Assembly (NCBI GenBank): GCA_022824465.1 | Contig: JAJDZV010000006.1 | Location: forward strand, 62,001 to 126,000 | Length of the DNA: 64,000 bases | From: Anaerolineae bacterium | GTDB lineage: Bacteria > Chloroflexota > Anaerolineae > Aggregatilineales > Phototrophicaceae | Direction of reading: 5' to 3' | Part shown: positions 24,494 to 33,701 of the stretch, one piece after another | How positions within the stretch are numbered: the first letter of the stretch is position 1 | How the letters are laid out: every line of letters starts with the position of its first letter | The notes under the pieces: model-generated | Told to the model about the DNA's origin: nothing | The model's input: the letters and a program-made list of their open reading frames with translations, nothing else | Database searches by the model: none | Made by a program: the position numbers and the translations under genes

Positions 24494-25177
24494 TTATCGT
24501 CTGAGGCGCCGCACACCACCCGCGCCCGCAACCACCACATCCCGCGCCATGCCGATAAACAGCCCGTGCTCGACGATGCCGGCGCGCTGATTCAGCGCCA
24601 CATCAAGCGCCGGCGGGTCAGCGATGGGACCGAAGTCGCAGTCCAGGATGATATTGCCTTGGTCGGTGCGGAATGGCTCGCCGCCTTCCAGCCGCAGCGC
24701 CGGCGTCGCGCCAAGCGAGCGCAAGTACGCCGCTTGCGACTCCCAGCCGAAGGGGATGACCTCAACCGGCACCGGCCAGTTGACGCCCAGCTGCTCCGAG
24801 AGTTTGGACTCATCGACCACGATGACCAGGCGCTCAGTTACTTGCGCCACTATCTTCTCGCGAAGGTGGGCGCCGCCGCCGCCCTTGATGAGACTGAAGT
24901 CGGGATCAACTTCGTCGGCGCCGTCGATGGTGATGGCAACGCGTGGATGGTCGGCGAGCGTCGTCAGCGGGATGCCGAGTTCAATGGCGGCTGCTTCGGT
25001 GGCAAGCGAGGTGGGCACAGCCAGGATATCGCGCAGGTCGCGGCTGTGAAGGCGCTGGGCGATGCGGCGCGTCGCGAAGATGGCGGTGCTGCCGCTGCCC
25101 AAGCCGATGATCATGCCGGATTGGACGAATGCGGCCGCGTTTTCGCCCGCTTGCTGTTTCAGCGTCTGGATGTTCAT
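24494..25177 (-). CDS. rpiA: Ribose-5-phosphate isomerase A
   Basis: 227 aa, usual RpiA length. It interconverts ribose-5-phosphate and ribulose-5-phosphate in the pentose phosphate pathway. The family blocks GLGSGSTA, DGADEVDPDFSLIKGGGGAHLREK (active-site Asp/Lys region) and VVDESKL are present. The start at 25177 gives the expected N-terminus; a TATAAT box (25185-25190) overlaps the upstream ATG at 25186, which would make the transcript nearly leaderless if it is used. It fits functionally with the arabinose genes further along (araA, araD), since their product enters the same pathway. Confidence 0.92.
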   Translation of the reverse strand: MNIQTLKQQAGENAAAFVQSGMIIGLGSGSTAIFATRRIAQRLHSRDLRDILAVPTSLATEAAAIELGIPLTTLADHPRVAITIDGADEVDPDFSLIKGGGGAHLREKIVAQVTERLVIVVDESKLSEQLGVNWPVPVEVIPFGWESQAAYLRSLGATPALRLEGGEPFRTDQGNIILDCDFGPIADPPALDVALNQRAGIVEHGLFIGMARDVVVAGAGGVRRLRR

Positions 25178-25231
25178 AGCGCGCATTATACGATATTGGC
25201 AGGAAGTATTCACCACAGAGGCACAGGAGTA

Positions 25232-25320
25232 TTTCCAAGACAGAAATAAGAATGGCTGCCGCTTTAACGCAACCTCCAAAACCATCCAAACCTTGTAGGG
25301 CCGGGCCGTTGGCTCGCCCG
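25232..25320. repeat. Extended R1 element
   Basis: An 85-90-bp unit ending in an R1 palindrome (25294-25320). Its left part (GAATGGCTGCCGCTTTAACG and on) matches 39054-39138 over its whole length. The rest of the 279-bp gap holds no gene. Confidence 0.75.
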
Positions 25321-25456
25321 CAAATCTAAATGCTTATATGACGCGATGTGCGCGACTTGCTTTGCGCTACTGAGAAAAGCGGTGAATTGGAACGTGGAAT
25401 CGGGTATAGTCTGCGGATTGAAAACGACCAAACAAGGCGAGGAACCAGGAGCGATT

Positions 25457-26302
25457 ATGTACAAGACATTGAGTCCCGGCGCGATTGGGATACACGGGCT
25501 GTCTTTGAGCGAGAGCCTTGACCTGGCGAAAGCGACTGGCTTCGCTGGTTTGGATTTCAGCATCCAGCAGGCGGCGGAGCTTGGCGCTGGGGCCGCGCGA
25601 GCGCTCTTTGAACAGGCGGGCATCGAGTATGGCGCCTGGGGTTTGCCCGTGCGCTGGCAGGCGGACGAGTGGCGCGATGACTTGGCGGAGTTGCCGCGTT
25701 ATGCCGCCGTCGCCGCCGCGATGGGGGCGAACCGCGTGTCGACCTGGTGCCCGCCCTCGTCGACCGAGCGCGAATTCGATGAGAATTTCGCCTGGCATCT
25801 GAAGCGCTTCCGGGCGATTGCCGAAGTCCTGAATGATCATGGCATCCGCTTCGGCATCGAATTCATCGGACCGCAAAGCTTGCGTCCGCCCGACAAGCAT
25901 AGCTTCATCTGCACGATGGAAGGCATGCTGGAGTTGGCGGCGGCGATCGGCACGGGCAATGTGGGCTTGCTGCTGGATGCCTGGCATCTGTATACCTCGG
26001 GCGGGGCGCTGGATGACCTGGACAAAATCAGCAATGCCGACATCGTGAATGTGCATGTCAATGACGCGCCCGAGGGTTTGACCATGGCGGAATACATCGA
26101 CAATGATCGGCGGCTGCCCTGCGAGACCGGCGTGATGCCGCTGGCGGGTTTCATGGGCAAGCTGGCGGCGCTGGGGTATGACGGTCCGGTGACGCCCGAG
26201 CCATTCAGCGCGCGGCTCAACGCGATCGAAGCTCCCATGGAAGCGGCAGAAGAAACGGCGCGGGCCATGGCCGAGTTGTGGCGGGTGGCGGGCTTGGACT
26301 GA
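25457..26302 (+). CDS. Sugar phosphate isomerase/epimerase (xylose isomerase-like TIM barrel)
   Basis: 281 aa. An AP-endonuclease-2/xylose-isomerase-like barrel. The metal ligands are visible on successive strands: GIEFIGP (Glu), LLLDAWHLY (Asp, His), VNVHVNDAP (His, Asp) and VTPEPF (Glu). Relatives include IolE, IolI and hydroxypyruvate or tagatose epimerases. Because the iol cluster in this window lacks iolE and iolI, it might act there, but it lies about 7 kb from iolG in a separate unit and that is only inference. The start at 25457 has AGGAG seven bases upstream. Confidence 0.85.
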   Translation: MYKTLSPGAIGIHGLSLSESLDLAKATGFAGLDFSIQQAAELGAGAARALFEQAGIEYGAWGLPVRWQADEWRDDLAELPRYAAVAAAMGANRVSTWCPPSSTEREFDENFAWHLKRFRAIAEVLNDHGIRFGIEFIGPQSLRPPDKHSFICTMEGMLELAAAIGTGNVGLLLDAWHLYTSGGALDDLDKISNADIVNVHVNDAPEGLTMAEYIDNDRRLPCETGVMPLAGFMGKLAALGYDGPVTPEPFSARLNAIEAPMEAAEETARAMAELWRVAGLD

Positions 26303-26355
26303 CCATACGCGGCGGCATCGCGATTGTAGCGGCGACCGGCAATCAACGCGGGGGC

Positions 26356-27399
26356 TCAGCGCAGCCGGGCGCCACAAGACTGACGGATGACCAGCTCGGT
26401 CGGCGTCGTGATCTTTAGGTAGACCTCGACCGGATTCGCCAGCCGGCGCGCCAGGCGCTCAGCCGCGAGTTCGCCGAGCAGCGTCTTGTGCACATGGATG
26501 GTCGTCAGAGGCGGGAAGGTGAAATCGGATTCGGGGATATTGTCGAAGCCGGTGACGGCAATATCGTCGGGAATGCGATAACCGTTTCGCTGCAGCCACG
26601 CCATAGCGCCGATTGCCAGCCGGTCGGAAGCGCAGACGATTGCGTCCGGTTTGGGCGACTGCCGCATGAGGCTTCGGGCGCCGCGTTCGCCCAAGTCGGG
26701 CGTCCAGCCGGAGGGACCGGGCTCGAGGATTTGGTGGAGCGCCGGCTCCCGCTTCAGGTCGCAGTCCGCGAGTCCCTTGAGAAAGCCGCTGTAACGAATA
26801 TCGGCATAACCGGAAATGTATGCCAGGCGGCGATGACCCAGCTTCGCCAGGTGCGCCGTGATTTGCCGCATGCCGCGTACGCCGTCGAAGAGGACCAGGT
26901 CGTCCTCGAGATCGAAATCGTCGGTAACGGTGACGACAGGGGCGATGTGTTCGCGCAGGTATTTGACGCTTTCTATATCGGCGGCGCCGAGCAGGATCAA
27001 TCCGCGCAAGGGATTGGAATCCAGCAGTTTCTTGGCTTGGGCGCGCGAGCTGACTTCGTGGATAGTCTTGACGAAGGCGATCTGAAAGCCGAGGCGATCG
27101 AGGGCGCGGTCGACGCCTTCCAGCACCATGTTATAGAAGGGGTCGCGATATTTGTCGATGCGCGAGACGAGCAGAATGCCAACCGGTCCCGAATCCCTTG
27201 GGCGCGCCGAGCGCCGCAATTGAGCGCCGCCGTATTGACGCTGGAGCAATCCTGAATCCGCCAGGTCTTGCAGGTCGCGCCGGATCGTGCTTTCGGAGAC
27301 GCCGAATTGCCGGGCGAGCTCGCGCGTGGCGTGGAGCTGCTGTGACGAAGCGCCGAGCAGTTGCCGCAGTATGAGGTCTTGTCGCTGCGATTTCTTCAT
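26356..27399 (-). CDS. Transcriptional regulator: DeoR-type HTH fused to a LacI-type sugar-binding domain
   Basis: 347 aa. The N-terminal 60 residues are a DeoR-family winged helix (ELARQFGVSESTIRRDLQDL), but the rest is a LacI/periplasmic-binding-like sensor (VGILLVSR, ITAHLAKLGHRRLAYISG, AIVCASDRLAIGAMAWL, AVTGFDNIPESDF, TTIHVHK) and not the DeoR sugar-phosphate domain. It therefore probably binds a free sugar. It is divergent from the GH4 gene across a 286-bp gap holding promoter and palindrome candidates, so it most likely represses the GH4 and ABC transport genes. Confidence 0.88.
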   Translation of the reverse strand: MKKSQRQDLILRQLLGASSQQLHATRELARQFGVSESTIRRDLQDLADSGLLQRQYGGAQLRRSARPRDSGPVGILLVSRIDKYRDPFYNMVLEGVDRALDRLGFQIAFVKTIHEVSSRAQAKKLLDSNPLRGLILLGAADIESVKYLREHIAPVVTVTDDFDLEDDLVLFDGVRGMRQITAHLAKLGHRRLAYISGYADIRYSGFLKGLADCDLKREPALHQILEPGPSGWTPDLGERGARSLMRQSPKPDAIVCASDRLAIGAMAWLQRNGYRIPDDIAVTGFDNIPESDFTFPPLTTIHVHKTLLGELAAERLARRLANPVEVYLKITTPTELVIRQSCGARLR

Positions 27400-27453
27400 G
27401 GCTCTCGTACTGGATTCAGGCGCCAGGATGAGCCGCGCTTAAGCTTCAAGCAT

Positions 27454-27469
27454 ACACGATTTTGCGTGT
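27454..27469. promoter_or_regulatory. Candidate operator palindrome
   Basis: ACACG-ATTTTG-CGTGT, 5-bp arms, 55 bp upstream of the regulator's start codon. It is a possible autoregulatory site of the divergent DeoR/LacI regulator. Confidence 0.35.
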
Positions 27470-27494
27470 TCTTTGCGCATTTGTGAATGGTTTC

Positions 27495-27523
27495 TTGACA
27501 ACACGCAGATTTCCTGCTTACAT
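27495..27523 (+). promoter_or_regulatory. Promoter driving the GH4 gene
   Basis: A perfect TTGACA (27495-27500), a 17-bp spacer and TTACAT (27518-27523). A palindrome CATAT-GCGCTGCA-ATATG at 27521-27538 covers the expected transcription start, where a bound repressor would block initiation. Confidence 0.6.
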
Positions 27524-27685
27524 ATGCGCTGCAATATGAACGATTATGCATGTGCTGGGCATGTATTCGAGCAGGCGGCGCGGACCTAAACATACTATGG
27601 TCGCTGGTCCTAGCCCTTGCAAGTAGGCGCAAATGGTTTATCCTCAGCGCTCCAAGTTGGCGGCAAGCGACAGGCGGATGATGAG

Positions 27686-29221
27686 ATGCCACTGAAGATC
27701 GCCATGATCGGCGCCGGTTCAGTCGGATTCACCCGTCGATTGATGCTGGATTTGCTGACCGTGCCGGAATTCGCCGATACCCATTTCGCGCTGATGGATA
27801 TTTCGGCGCGGAATCTGAGCATGGTGGCGCAGCTTTGCGAGCGGGACATCAAGGCGAACGGCTTGCCGGCGACCATCAGTTCGACGCTGGATCGGCGCGA
27901 GGCGATCACCGAGGCCGATTATGTCATCTGCCTGATTCGGCAAGGCGGCTTGGACGCCTTTCAGCTTGATATCGACATACCGCTCAAATACGGCGTGGAT
28001 CAATGCGTCGGCGATACGATTTGCGCTGGCGGCATCATGTATGGGCAGCGGACGATTCCCGCCTTGCTGGATATCTGCCGCGACATCCGCGAAGCCGCGA
28101 AGCCGGGCTCGCTTTTCCTCAACTACGCCAATCCGATGGCGATGAACACCTGGGCCTGCAACAAGTATGGCGGCGTGATGACGATCGGCTTGTGCCATGG
28201 CGTGCAGCACGGGCATGCGCAGATCGCCGACTGCATCGAGCTGTGGGCGCGGCGCGAAGGCATGATCGGCAGCGACGAGCGTGTGACGCGCGATGATGTC
28301 GATATCATCTGCGCCGGCATCAACCATCAGACCTGGTATCTAAAGGCGCAGTGGCGCGGGCTGGATATGACGCCGCGCCTGCTGGAGCTGTTCGAGGCGC
28401 ATCCGCAATATCGCCATGAAGAGAAGGTGCGGATTGATGTCTTGCGGCGCTTCGGCTTTTACTCGACCGAGTCCAATGGGCATCTCAGCGAGTATGTCCC
28501 TTGGTATCGCAAGCGCGCCCGCGAGATCAACGATTGGATCAGCTTGAATCACTGGATACATGGCGAGACCGGTGGCTACCTGCGCGTCTGCACCGAAGGG
28601 CGCAACTGGTTCGAGACCGATTTCCCCAATTGGCTGGCCGAGGAGCCGCCGCGGATCAGCGCCGAGAACCGCAGCCTTGAACACGGCTCGTACATCATCG
28701 AAGGGCTGGAGACCGGGCGGGCTTATCGCGGGCATTTCAACCTGCCCAACCGCGGTTATATCACCAACCTGCCCGATGGCTGCGTGGTGGAAATCCCGGG
28801 ATATGTCGACAAGCATGGCATAAATATGCCGGTCGTCGGCGATCTGCCCTTGGCTTGCGCCGCCACCTGCTCGGCGAGCGTGCGCGTGCAGGAGATGGCG
28901 ATGGAAGCGGCCGTGCATGGCGATGTTACGCTGCTGAAGCAGGCGATGCTGCATGACCCCCTGGTTGGGGCGGTCTGCAACCCGGAAGAGGTCTGGCAGA
29001 TGACCGATGAAATGTTGGTGGCGCAGGCGGAATGGCTGCCGAATTACGCCACGACAGAAATCGAGGCGGCGCGCGAACGGCTGGCGGCGCATGAACGCGC
29101 TGGAACCCGCGTGGCGCTGCAGGAGACAGCCGGCGCGGCGCGCTTGCATACCCGCAGCGTGGCTGAGTTGGCGGAAGACAGGCTGGCGCAGGCGACGGCG
29201 CGAACATCGGATAAAGGCTAA
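27686..29221 (+). CDS. Glycoside hydrolase family 4 (alpha-galactosidase/alpha-glucosidase type)
   Basis: 511 aa. An NAD- and Mn-dependent GH4 enzyme, which cleaves glycosides by transient oxidation at C3. The Rossmann motif GAGSVGF is at 9-15, NYANPMAMNTWA is the GH4 substrate loop, and the metal ligands Cys170 (GLCHG) and His214 (GINHQTW) are in place. The CHG motif with this length is closest to MelA-like alpha-galactosidases; alpha-glucuronidase is an alternative. The ATG at 27686 gives a standard N-terminus; a frame extension upstream has no supporting signal. It is the first gene of the sugar-uptake locus and lies opposite the DeoR/LacI regulator. Confidence 0.9.
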   Translation: MPLKIAMIGAGSVGFTRRLMLDLLTVPEFADTHFALMDISARNLSMVAQLCERDIKANGLPATISSTLDRREAITEADYVICLIRQGGLDAFQLDIDIPLKYGVDQCVGDTICAGGIMYGQRTIPALLDICRDIREAAKPGSLFLNYANPMAMNTWACNKYGGVMTIGLCHGVQHGHAQIADCIELWARREGMIGSDERVTRDDVDIICAGINHQTWYLKAQWRGLDMTPRLLELFEAHPQYRHEEKVRIDVLRRFGFYSTESNGHLSEYVPWYRKRAREINDWISLNHWIHGETGGYLRVCTEGRNWFETDFPNWLAEEPPRISAENRSLEHGSYIIEGLETGRAYRGHFNLPNRGYITNLPDGCVVEIPGYVDKHGINMPVVGDLPLACAATCSASVRVQEMAMEAAVHGDVTLLKQAMLHDPLVGAVCNPEEVWQMTDEMLVAQAEWLPNYATTEIEAARERLAAHERAGTRVALQETAGAARLHTRSVAELAEDRLAQATARTSDKG

Positions 29222-29240
29222 ACGCGCCATAGATACAAAT

Positions 29241-29309
29241 CGTAGGGGCGACTCGCTGAGTCGCCCGCCAGCAGTCAGAATCGTAGGGGCGACCCTTGGG
29301 TCGCTCGCG
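29241..29309. repeat. Two R1 repeats in tandem
   Basis: 29241-29269 (CGTAGGGGCGACTCGCTGAG and on) and 29282-29309 (CGTAGGGGCGACCCTTGGGT and on), same orientation, between the GH4 gene and the ABC ATPase gene. Confidence 0.8.
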
Positions 29310-29332
29310 TGAAAAAGTGAAATGGTCGCTTT

Positions 29333-30370
29333 ATGAACGGTAGCAACGGCGCCGAGCCGATTTTAGAAGTCAAGAACCTCAAGACGCATTTCTTTACGGA
29401 CAAAGGAATCGTGCAGGCCGTGAAGGGCGTGAGCTTTTCGCTGGCGAACGGGCAGACGCTGGGCATCGTCGGCGAGAGCGGCTGTGGCAAGAGCGTGACG
29501 GCCAGCTCGATCATGCAACTGATCAAGTCGCCGCCGGGCAAGATCGTCGATGGTGAGATCATCTTCCGGCGGCAGAAGCGGCGGGCGGAGACGATCGACA
29601 TTGTGCAGCTGGATCCCAAAGGCGTCGAGATGCGCAGCATACGCGGCGGCGAGATTTCGATGATCTTTCAGGAGCCAATGACATCGCTGAATCCGCTGCA
29701 CACGGTTGGGCGGCAGATCGCGGAAGTGGTCGAGCTGCATCAAGGCTTGGGGCGCAAGGAAGCGATGAAGGTGGCGGTCGATATGCTGGACCGCGTGCGC
29801 ATCGCCGACCCGCGCGAGCGCGTAAAGCAGTTTCCGCACCAACTCAGCGGCGGCATGCGGCAGCGCGTCATGATCGCCTTGGCGCTGTCCTGCAATCCCT
29901 CCATCCTGATCGCCGATGAACCGACCACGGCGCTGGATGTCACGATTCAGGCGCAGATCATCGACCTGATGCAGAAGCTGCAAGACGACTTCGGCTCGTC
30001 CATCATCATCATCACGCACAATTTGGGCGTGGTGTCGCAGATGGCTGATTATGTCGCGGTGATGTACTTCGGGCGCATCGTGGAGTATGGCACGACGGTG
30101 GATATCTTCCGCAATCCGCAGCATCCCTATACGGCGGGTTTGCTGCAGTCGATTCCGGTTTTGGGCCGGCGCAAGGATATCCTCGTGCCGATTGAAGGCA
30201 TCGTGCCCAACGCCACCAGCGAGATCCAGGGCTGCGCCTTTGCTGACCGCTGCCCGCATGTGATGGCCAAATGCCGGACGCATCTGCCGCCGGCGACGAT
30301 GGTGGCTGGCGAGCACCAAGTGGCTTGCTGGCTGCACGAGGGCGACGCCGCCGAGGCGGAGGTCGCGTGA
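29333..30370 (+). CDS. Dipeptide/oligosaccharide ABC transporter ATPase, DppD type
   Basis: 345 aa. ATPase of a family-5 (Opp/Dpp-type) importer. Walker A GESGCGKS is at 47-54, the signature is LSGGMRQR, and Walker B is [11 protein letters not shown]. The C-terminal oligopeptide-transporter extension carries Cys residues ([15 protein letters not shown]) that bind an Fe-S cluster in some relatives. It works with the second ATPase at 34989-36017 and the permeases at 32694-34841. The ribosome site is weak. Neighbouring GH4 and arabinose genes suggest that the substrate may be an oligosaccharide, as for several family-5 systems. Confidence 0.92.
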   Translation: MNGSNGAEPILEVKNLKTHFFTDKGIVQAVKGVSFSLANGQTLGIVGESGCGKSVTASSIMQLIKSPPGKIVDGEIIFRRQKRRAETIDIVQLDPKGVEMRSIRGGEISMIFQEPMTSLNPLHTVGRQIAEVVELHQGLGRKEAMKVAVDMLDRVRIADPRERVKQFPHQLSGGMRQRVMIALALSCNPSILIADEPTTALDVTIQAQIIDLMQKLQDDFGSSIIIITHNLGVVSQMADYVAVMYFGRIVEYGTTVDIFRNPQHPYTAGLLQSIPVLGRRKDILVPIEGIVPNATSEIQGCAFADRCPHVMAKCRTHLPPATMVAGEHQVACWLHEGDAAEAEVA

Positions 30371-30450
30371 TGAAACTGTTTAGTGAATTATCCTGTTGGC
30401 GATAGGCGTCAGCGGGCTAATTTCTGTCAATCAAAATTGGAGGAAATGCA

Positions 30451-32538
30451 ATGAAGCGTTCTAGTTTTGTTCGGATGCTGCTGGTGACGGCAGCCCTATT
30501 GGCGGTGATTGGCGCGGGCTTCGCTCAAATGAGTGAAGTGGCCGATCCGATTCCCTACCCCGAAGGCGTGCAGTTGGGCGATGTCCCGGTCGTCCTGTTC
30601 AACCTGGACGAGATGCTGCGCTACGGCGCGCTCGACTCCTATAACGAGCCCGAGTGGGTGACGGCGCTGGTGGAAGCCGGCGAGTTGCCGCCGGTTGAGG
30701 AGCGCTTGCCGGAGAACCCGCAGATCATCCTGGAATCCGGCATGAGCGATGGCATCGGCGTATATGGCGGCGTCTGGCGCGACTATGCTGGCGTAGCCAC
30801 CGAAGGCTGGAACTTGTGCGCGCGTCAGACGCAGGGCTGGTTCGGCATCAACTACATCTATGGCGAAGCTTTGCTCAAATCCGGTCCGACCTTTTTGCGC
30901 AAAGACGCGCTGGAGCCGCTGCCGAATTTGGCGACCGATTGGGAGTGGAGCGAAGACGGTTACGAGTTGACGATGAATATCCTGCGTGGCGCGAAGTGGT
31001 CCGATGGCCATCCCTTCGGCGTTCACGACATCATGTTCACCTGGGAACATATCATCCTGGACGATAACGTGAATTCCTGGACGAATCGCTCCAGTTGGCA
31101 AATTGGCGGCGAAGACATCACGTTGGAAGCGGTCGATGACGACACCATCCTGTGGACCTTTCCAGCGCCGCGCCCAGTTCAGAGATTGTTCGACATGGAC
31201 TTCCTGCAGTTCAACGTTTGCGCCGAACATGTTTACGCGCCCATGCACCCCGCCTTCAACGAAGAATCCGATTACGACACCTTCACGACCTTCCAGGGCC
31301 AGGCCGACTTGCCCGTAGCGAGCATGGGACCGTGGGTGGCGACCGATTACCAAATCGACGAATTCATGGTCATGCGCCGCAATCCCTACTATTGGAAGGT
31401 AGACAGCGCCGGCAATCAGCTGCCCTACCTGGACGAAGTCACCTTCGAGAAGGGCGATGGCGGCGTTGGCCGTACGCTTGGCACCTTGGCCGGTTCCATC
31501 GACCACACCAACCTCGAGAATCCCAGCACTTACGTCGAGGCGATTACGCGGTCACAAGACGACGATGCCCATTTCCGCATCGAGTGGTCGGCTGGCGAGA
31601 CCTTGCCGTTCAGCCTGCTCTTCAACCTTTCGTCAACACTTGGCGTTCAGGACGAGCGCGAACAGGCGCTGCGCGAACTGTTCCGTGATCAGCGCTTCCG
31701 CCGCGCCGTGCAGCATGCGGTTGATGGCGATGGCATCGGCCAGGCGATCGTGCGCGGTCCCTTCACACGTGCCTTCGCCGGTGGGCTGACGCCTGGTTCG
31801 GCCTATTTCGATATCGACAGCGTCGTCTACTATCCCTATTCGCCCGATTCCTCCAAGGCGCTCCTGGCTGAAATCGGCCTTGAAGACAGCGACGGTGACG
31901 GCATCCTGAATTGGACGGATGGACCAGTAGCCGGTGAAAACGTGGTGATTGTCGTTGGCGCCAATTCCGATCAGGCAGCCGCCATGCAAATGGGCGAAGC
32001 GCTGGTATTGCTTCTGCAAGAGGTCGGCATCCAGGTCAACTTCCGACCCCAGGAATCGACGGTTACGAACAGTAACTGGACGACGGGCAACTGGGAAGCG
32101 CATATCGCCCGAATGACCAGCGGCGAATTCACGGTGCCCTTCACCCGTTGCTCCGACCTGGGTCCGGTCACCGACTTGACGCCAAACTGGCACCGCGCCG
32201 ATGCCGGCTCGCGCGAGTTGCTCGAATTTGAGCCCGAGCTCATTGAAATCATCAATGAGTTCTGCCTGGAGCCCGACCTGGATGCGCGCAAGGCATTGAT
32301 GTCCCGCTACAATCAGATCTTCACCGAGAACGCCTACAACGTTGGCGGCATCATCAGTCGCTTTGGTCTAGCGCTGGCGAAGCGCTTTAAGAACATTCCG
32401 GTCGGCACGCCCCCAAATTACTACCAGTGGACTTGGGGCAACGTCATTCCTGAGGCAGTCTGGGTAAGCCCGGATGAGCAGATCGACCAGATCTTCCCGG
32501 GAACCGTGCCGGTTTACGACATGATGGACGACATGTAA
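30451..32538 (+). CDS. ABC transporter substrate-binding protein, family 5 (peptide/oligosaccharide)
   Basis: 695 aa, longer than DppA and similar in size to sugar-binding family-5 proteins. A signal peptide (MKRSSFVRMLLVTAALLAVI, cleaved after GAGFA) lacks a lipobox, so the protein is exported and not lipidated. Family segments such as ATDWEWSEDGYELTMNI and FGVHDIMFTWEH are present. Insertions relative to DppA lie near the C-terminus. GGAGG sits seven bases before the ATG. The gene lies between the first ATPase and the permeases and is followed by a hairpin that could raise its relative expression. Confidence 0.9.
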   Translation: MKRSSFVRMLLVTAALLAVIGAGFAQMSEVADPIPYPEGVQLGDVPVVLFNLDEMLRYGALDSYNEPEWVTALVEAGELPPVEERLPENPQIILESGMSDGIGVYGGVWRDYAGVATEGWNLCARQTQGWFGINYIYGEALLKSGPTFLRKDALEPLPNLATDWEWSEDGYELTMNILRGAKWSDGHPFGVHDIMFTWEHIILDDNVNSWTNRSSWQIGGEDITLEAVDDDTILWTFPAPRPVQRLFDMDFLQFNVCAEHVYAPMHPAFNEESDYDTFTTFQGQADLPVASMGPWVATDYQIDEFMVMRRNPYYWKVDSAGNQLPYLDEVTFEKGDGGVGRTLGTLAGSIDHTNLENPSTYVEAITRSQDDDAHFRIEWSAGETLPFSLLFNLSSTLGVQDEREQALRELFRDQRFRRAVQHAVDGDGIGQAIVRGPFTRAFAGGLTPGSAYFDIDSVVYYPYSPDSSKALLAEIGLEDSDGDGILNWTDGPVAGENVVIVVGANSDQAAAMQMGEALVLLLQEVGIQVNFRPQESTVTNSNWTTGNWEAHIARMTSGEFTVPFTRCSDLGPVTDLTPNWHRADAGSRELLEFEPELIEIINEFCLEPDLDARKALMSRYNQIFTENAYNVGGIISRFGLALAKRFKNIPVGTPPNYYQWTWGNVIPEAVWVSPDEQIDQIFPGTVPVYDMMDDM

Positions 32539-32588
32539 GCCGCCGTCCATTTGCCGGGTTTCGGATCGCATCCGGAGCCAATGATGTG

Positions 32589-32616
32589 GCAGGGGTATGT
32601 GCGCGCATGCCCCTGC
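32589..32616 (+). terminator. Hairpin between binding-protein and permease genes
   Basis: GCAGGGG (32589-32595) pairs with CCCCTGC (32610-32616) around a loop that itself folds (ATGTGCGCGCAT). There is no T-run, so it more likely acts as an mRNA stabiliser or partial attenuator behind the binding-protein gene than as a full terminator. Confidence 0.5.
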
Positions 32617-32693
32617 TATCCACTGAGTAGAAAATGGAATATACTCTTCCCATGCGGTTAAGCTGCGCCTTTATGGCCGAGGTTTCCTAGCGA

Positions 32694-33692
32694 ATGCTTC
32701 GCTTCATTGTTGAGCGTCTGCTCGCGTCCATCCTGACACTGATCGTCATTACGATTGTCGCCTTCGCCATCATTCAGGTGCCGCCAGGCGATTTCGCCGA
32801 TGCATACGAACAAGAGCTCATCGCATTGGGCGGCTCAACCCAAGCCGAAGCCGAGAAAGCCGCCAACAGGCTGCGTGACAAGTACGGCCTGCTCGATCCG
32901 CTGCCGACGCAGTACATTCGCTGGATCAGCGCCATTGTGCTGCACGGCGACTTTGGCTGGTCCTTCTCGCAGCGAGTCGATGTCAGCGATTTGCTGGCGC
33001 AGCGCCTGCCCCGAACGATGCTGATCGCCCTGTCGGCGCATGCCATATCGTCGCTTGTGGGCATTGCGATTGGCATCTATGTCGCCAACCGGCAGTACAG
33101 CTTGTCGGACAATCTGGCAGCGACATTCGCTTTTCTGGCGACGTCGGTGCCGCGCTTTTCGCTCGCGCTGATAGTCGTTTACTTCTTGGCCTTCACTTTG
33201 GGCTGGGAGCATGTCTCGTCCTTGCATTCGCCCGAGTTCCGTCACGCCCCGTGGTCCATTGAAAAGGCGCTTGACCTGGTGAAACACATCGGTCCCGTCG
33301 TCTTGATTGCTGGCTTGGGCGGCGTGGCTCGCAATATGCGCGTGATGCGGGGCAATTTGCTGGATGTGTTGAATCAGCAGTATGTGACAACGGCGCGTTC
33401 CAAAGGCTTGAGAGAAAGCAGCGTAATCAATCGCCATGCCGTGCCCAACGCCATGCACCCCATCATCGCCTACCAGGGCACCGTCCTGCCCTATATGCTG
33501 CAAGGCGAATTGGAAGCGGCAATTATCTTTGGCATCCCGACAATTGCGCCGCTCTTTGTCGAGGCGCTCGTCAAACAGGATGTGTTTCTGTCCGGCAGCA
33601 TCATGCTGCTCTACGGCATCATGCTGGTGCTGGGCAATTTTATCGCCGATCTGGCGCTGGGGATTCTTGATCCGCGCATCAGCCATAGCTAA
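32694..33692 (+). CDS. ABC transporter permease, DppB type
   Basis: 332 aa inner-membrane permease with an N-terminal transmembrane helix, a large extracytoplasmic loop (about 30-95) and five C-terminal helices. The EAA-type coupling loop reads NQQYVTTARSKGLRESSVINRHAVPNA. Forms the channel with the DppC-type subunit encoded immediately downstream. The ATG at 32694 has GAGG about ten bases upstream. Confidence 0.92.
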   Translation: MLRFIVERLLASILTLIVITIVAFAIIQVPPGDFADAYEQELIALGGSTQAEAEKAANRLRDKYGLLDPLPTQYIRWISAIVLHGDFGWSFSQRVDVSDLLAQRLPRTMLIALSAHAISSLVGIAIGIYVANRQYSLSDNLAATFAFLATSVPRFSLALIVVYFLAFTLGWEHVSSLHSPEFRHAPWSIEKALDLVKHIGPVVLIAGLGGVARNMRVMRGNLLDVLNQQYVTTARSKGLRESSVINRHAVPNAMHPIIAYQGTVLPYMLQGELEAAIIFGIPTIAPLFVEALVKQDVFLSGSIMLLYGIMLVLGNFIADLALGILDPRISHS

Positions 33693-33701
33693 GCACTGGA
33701 T

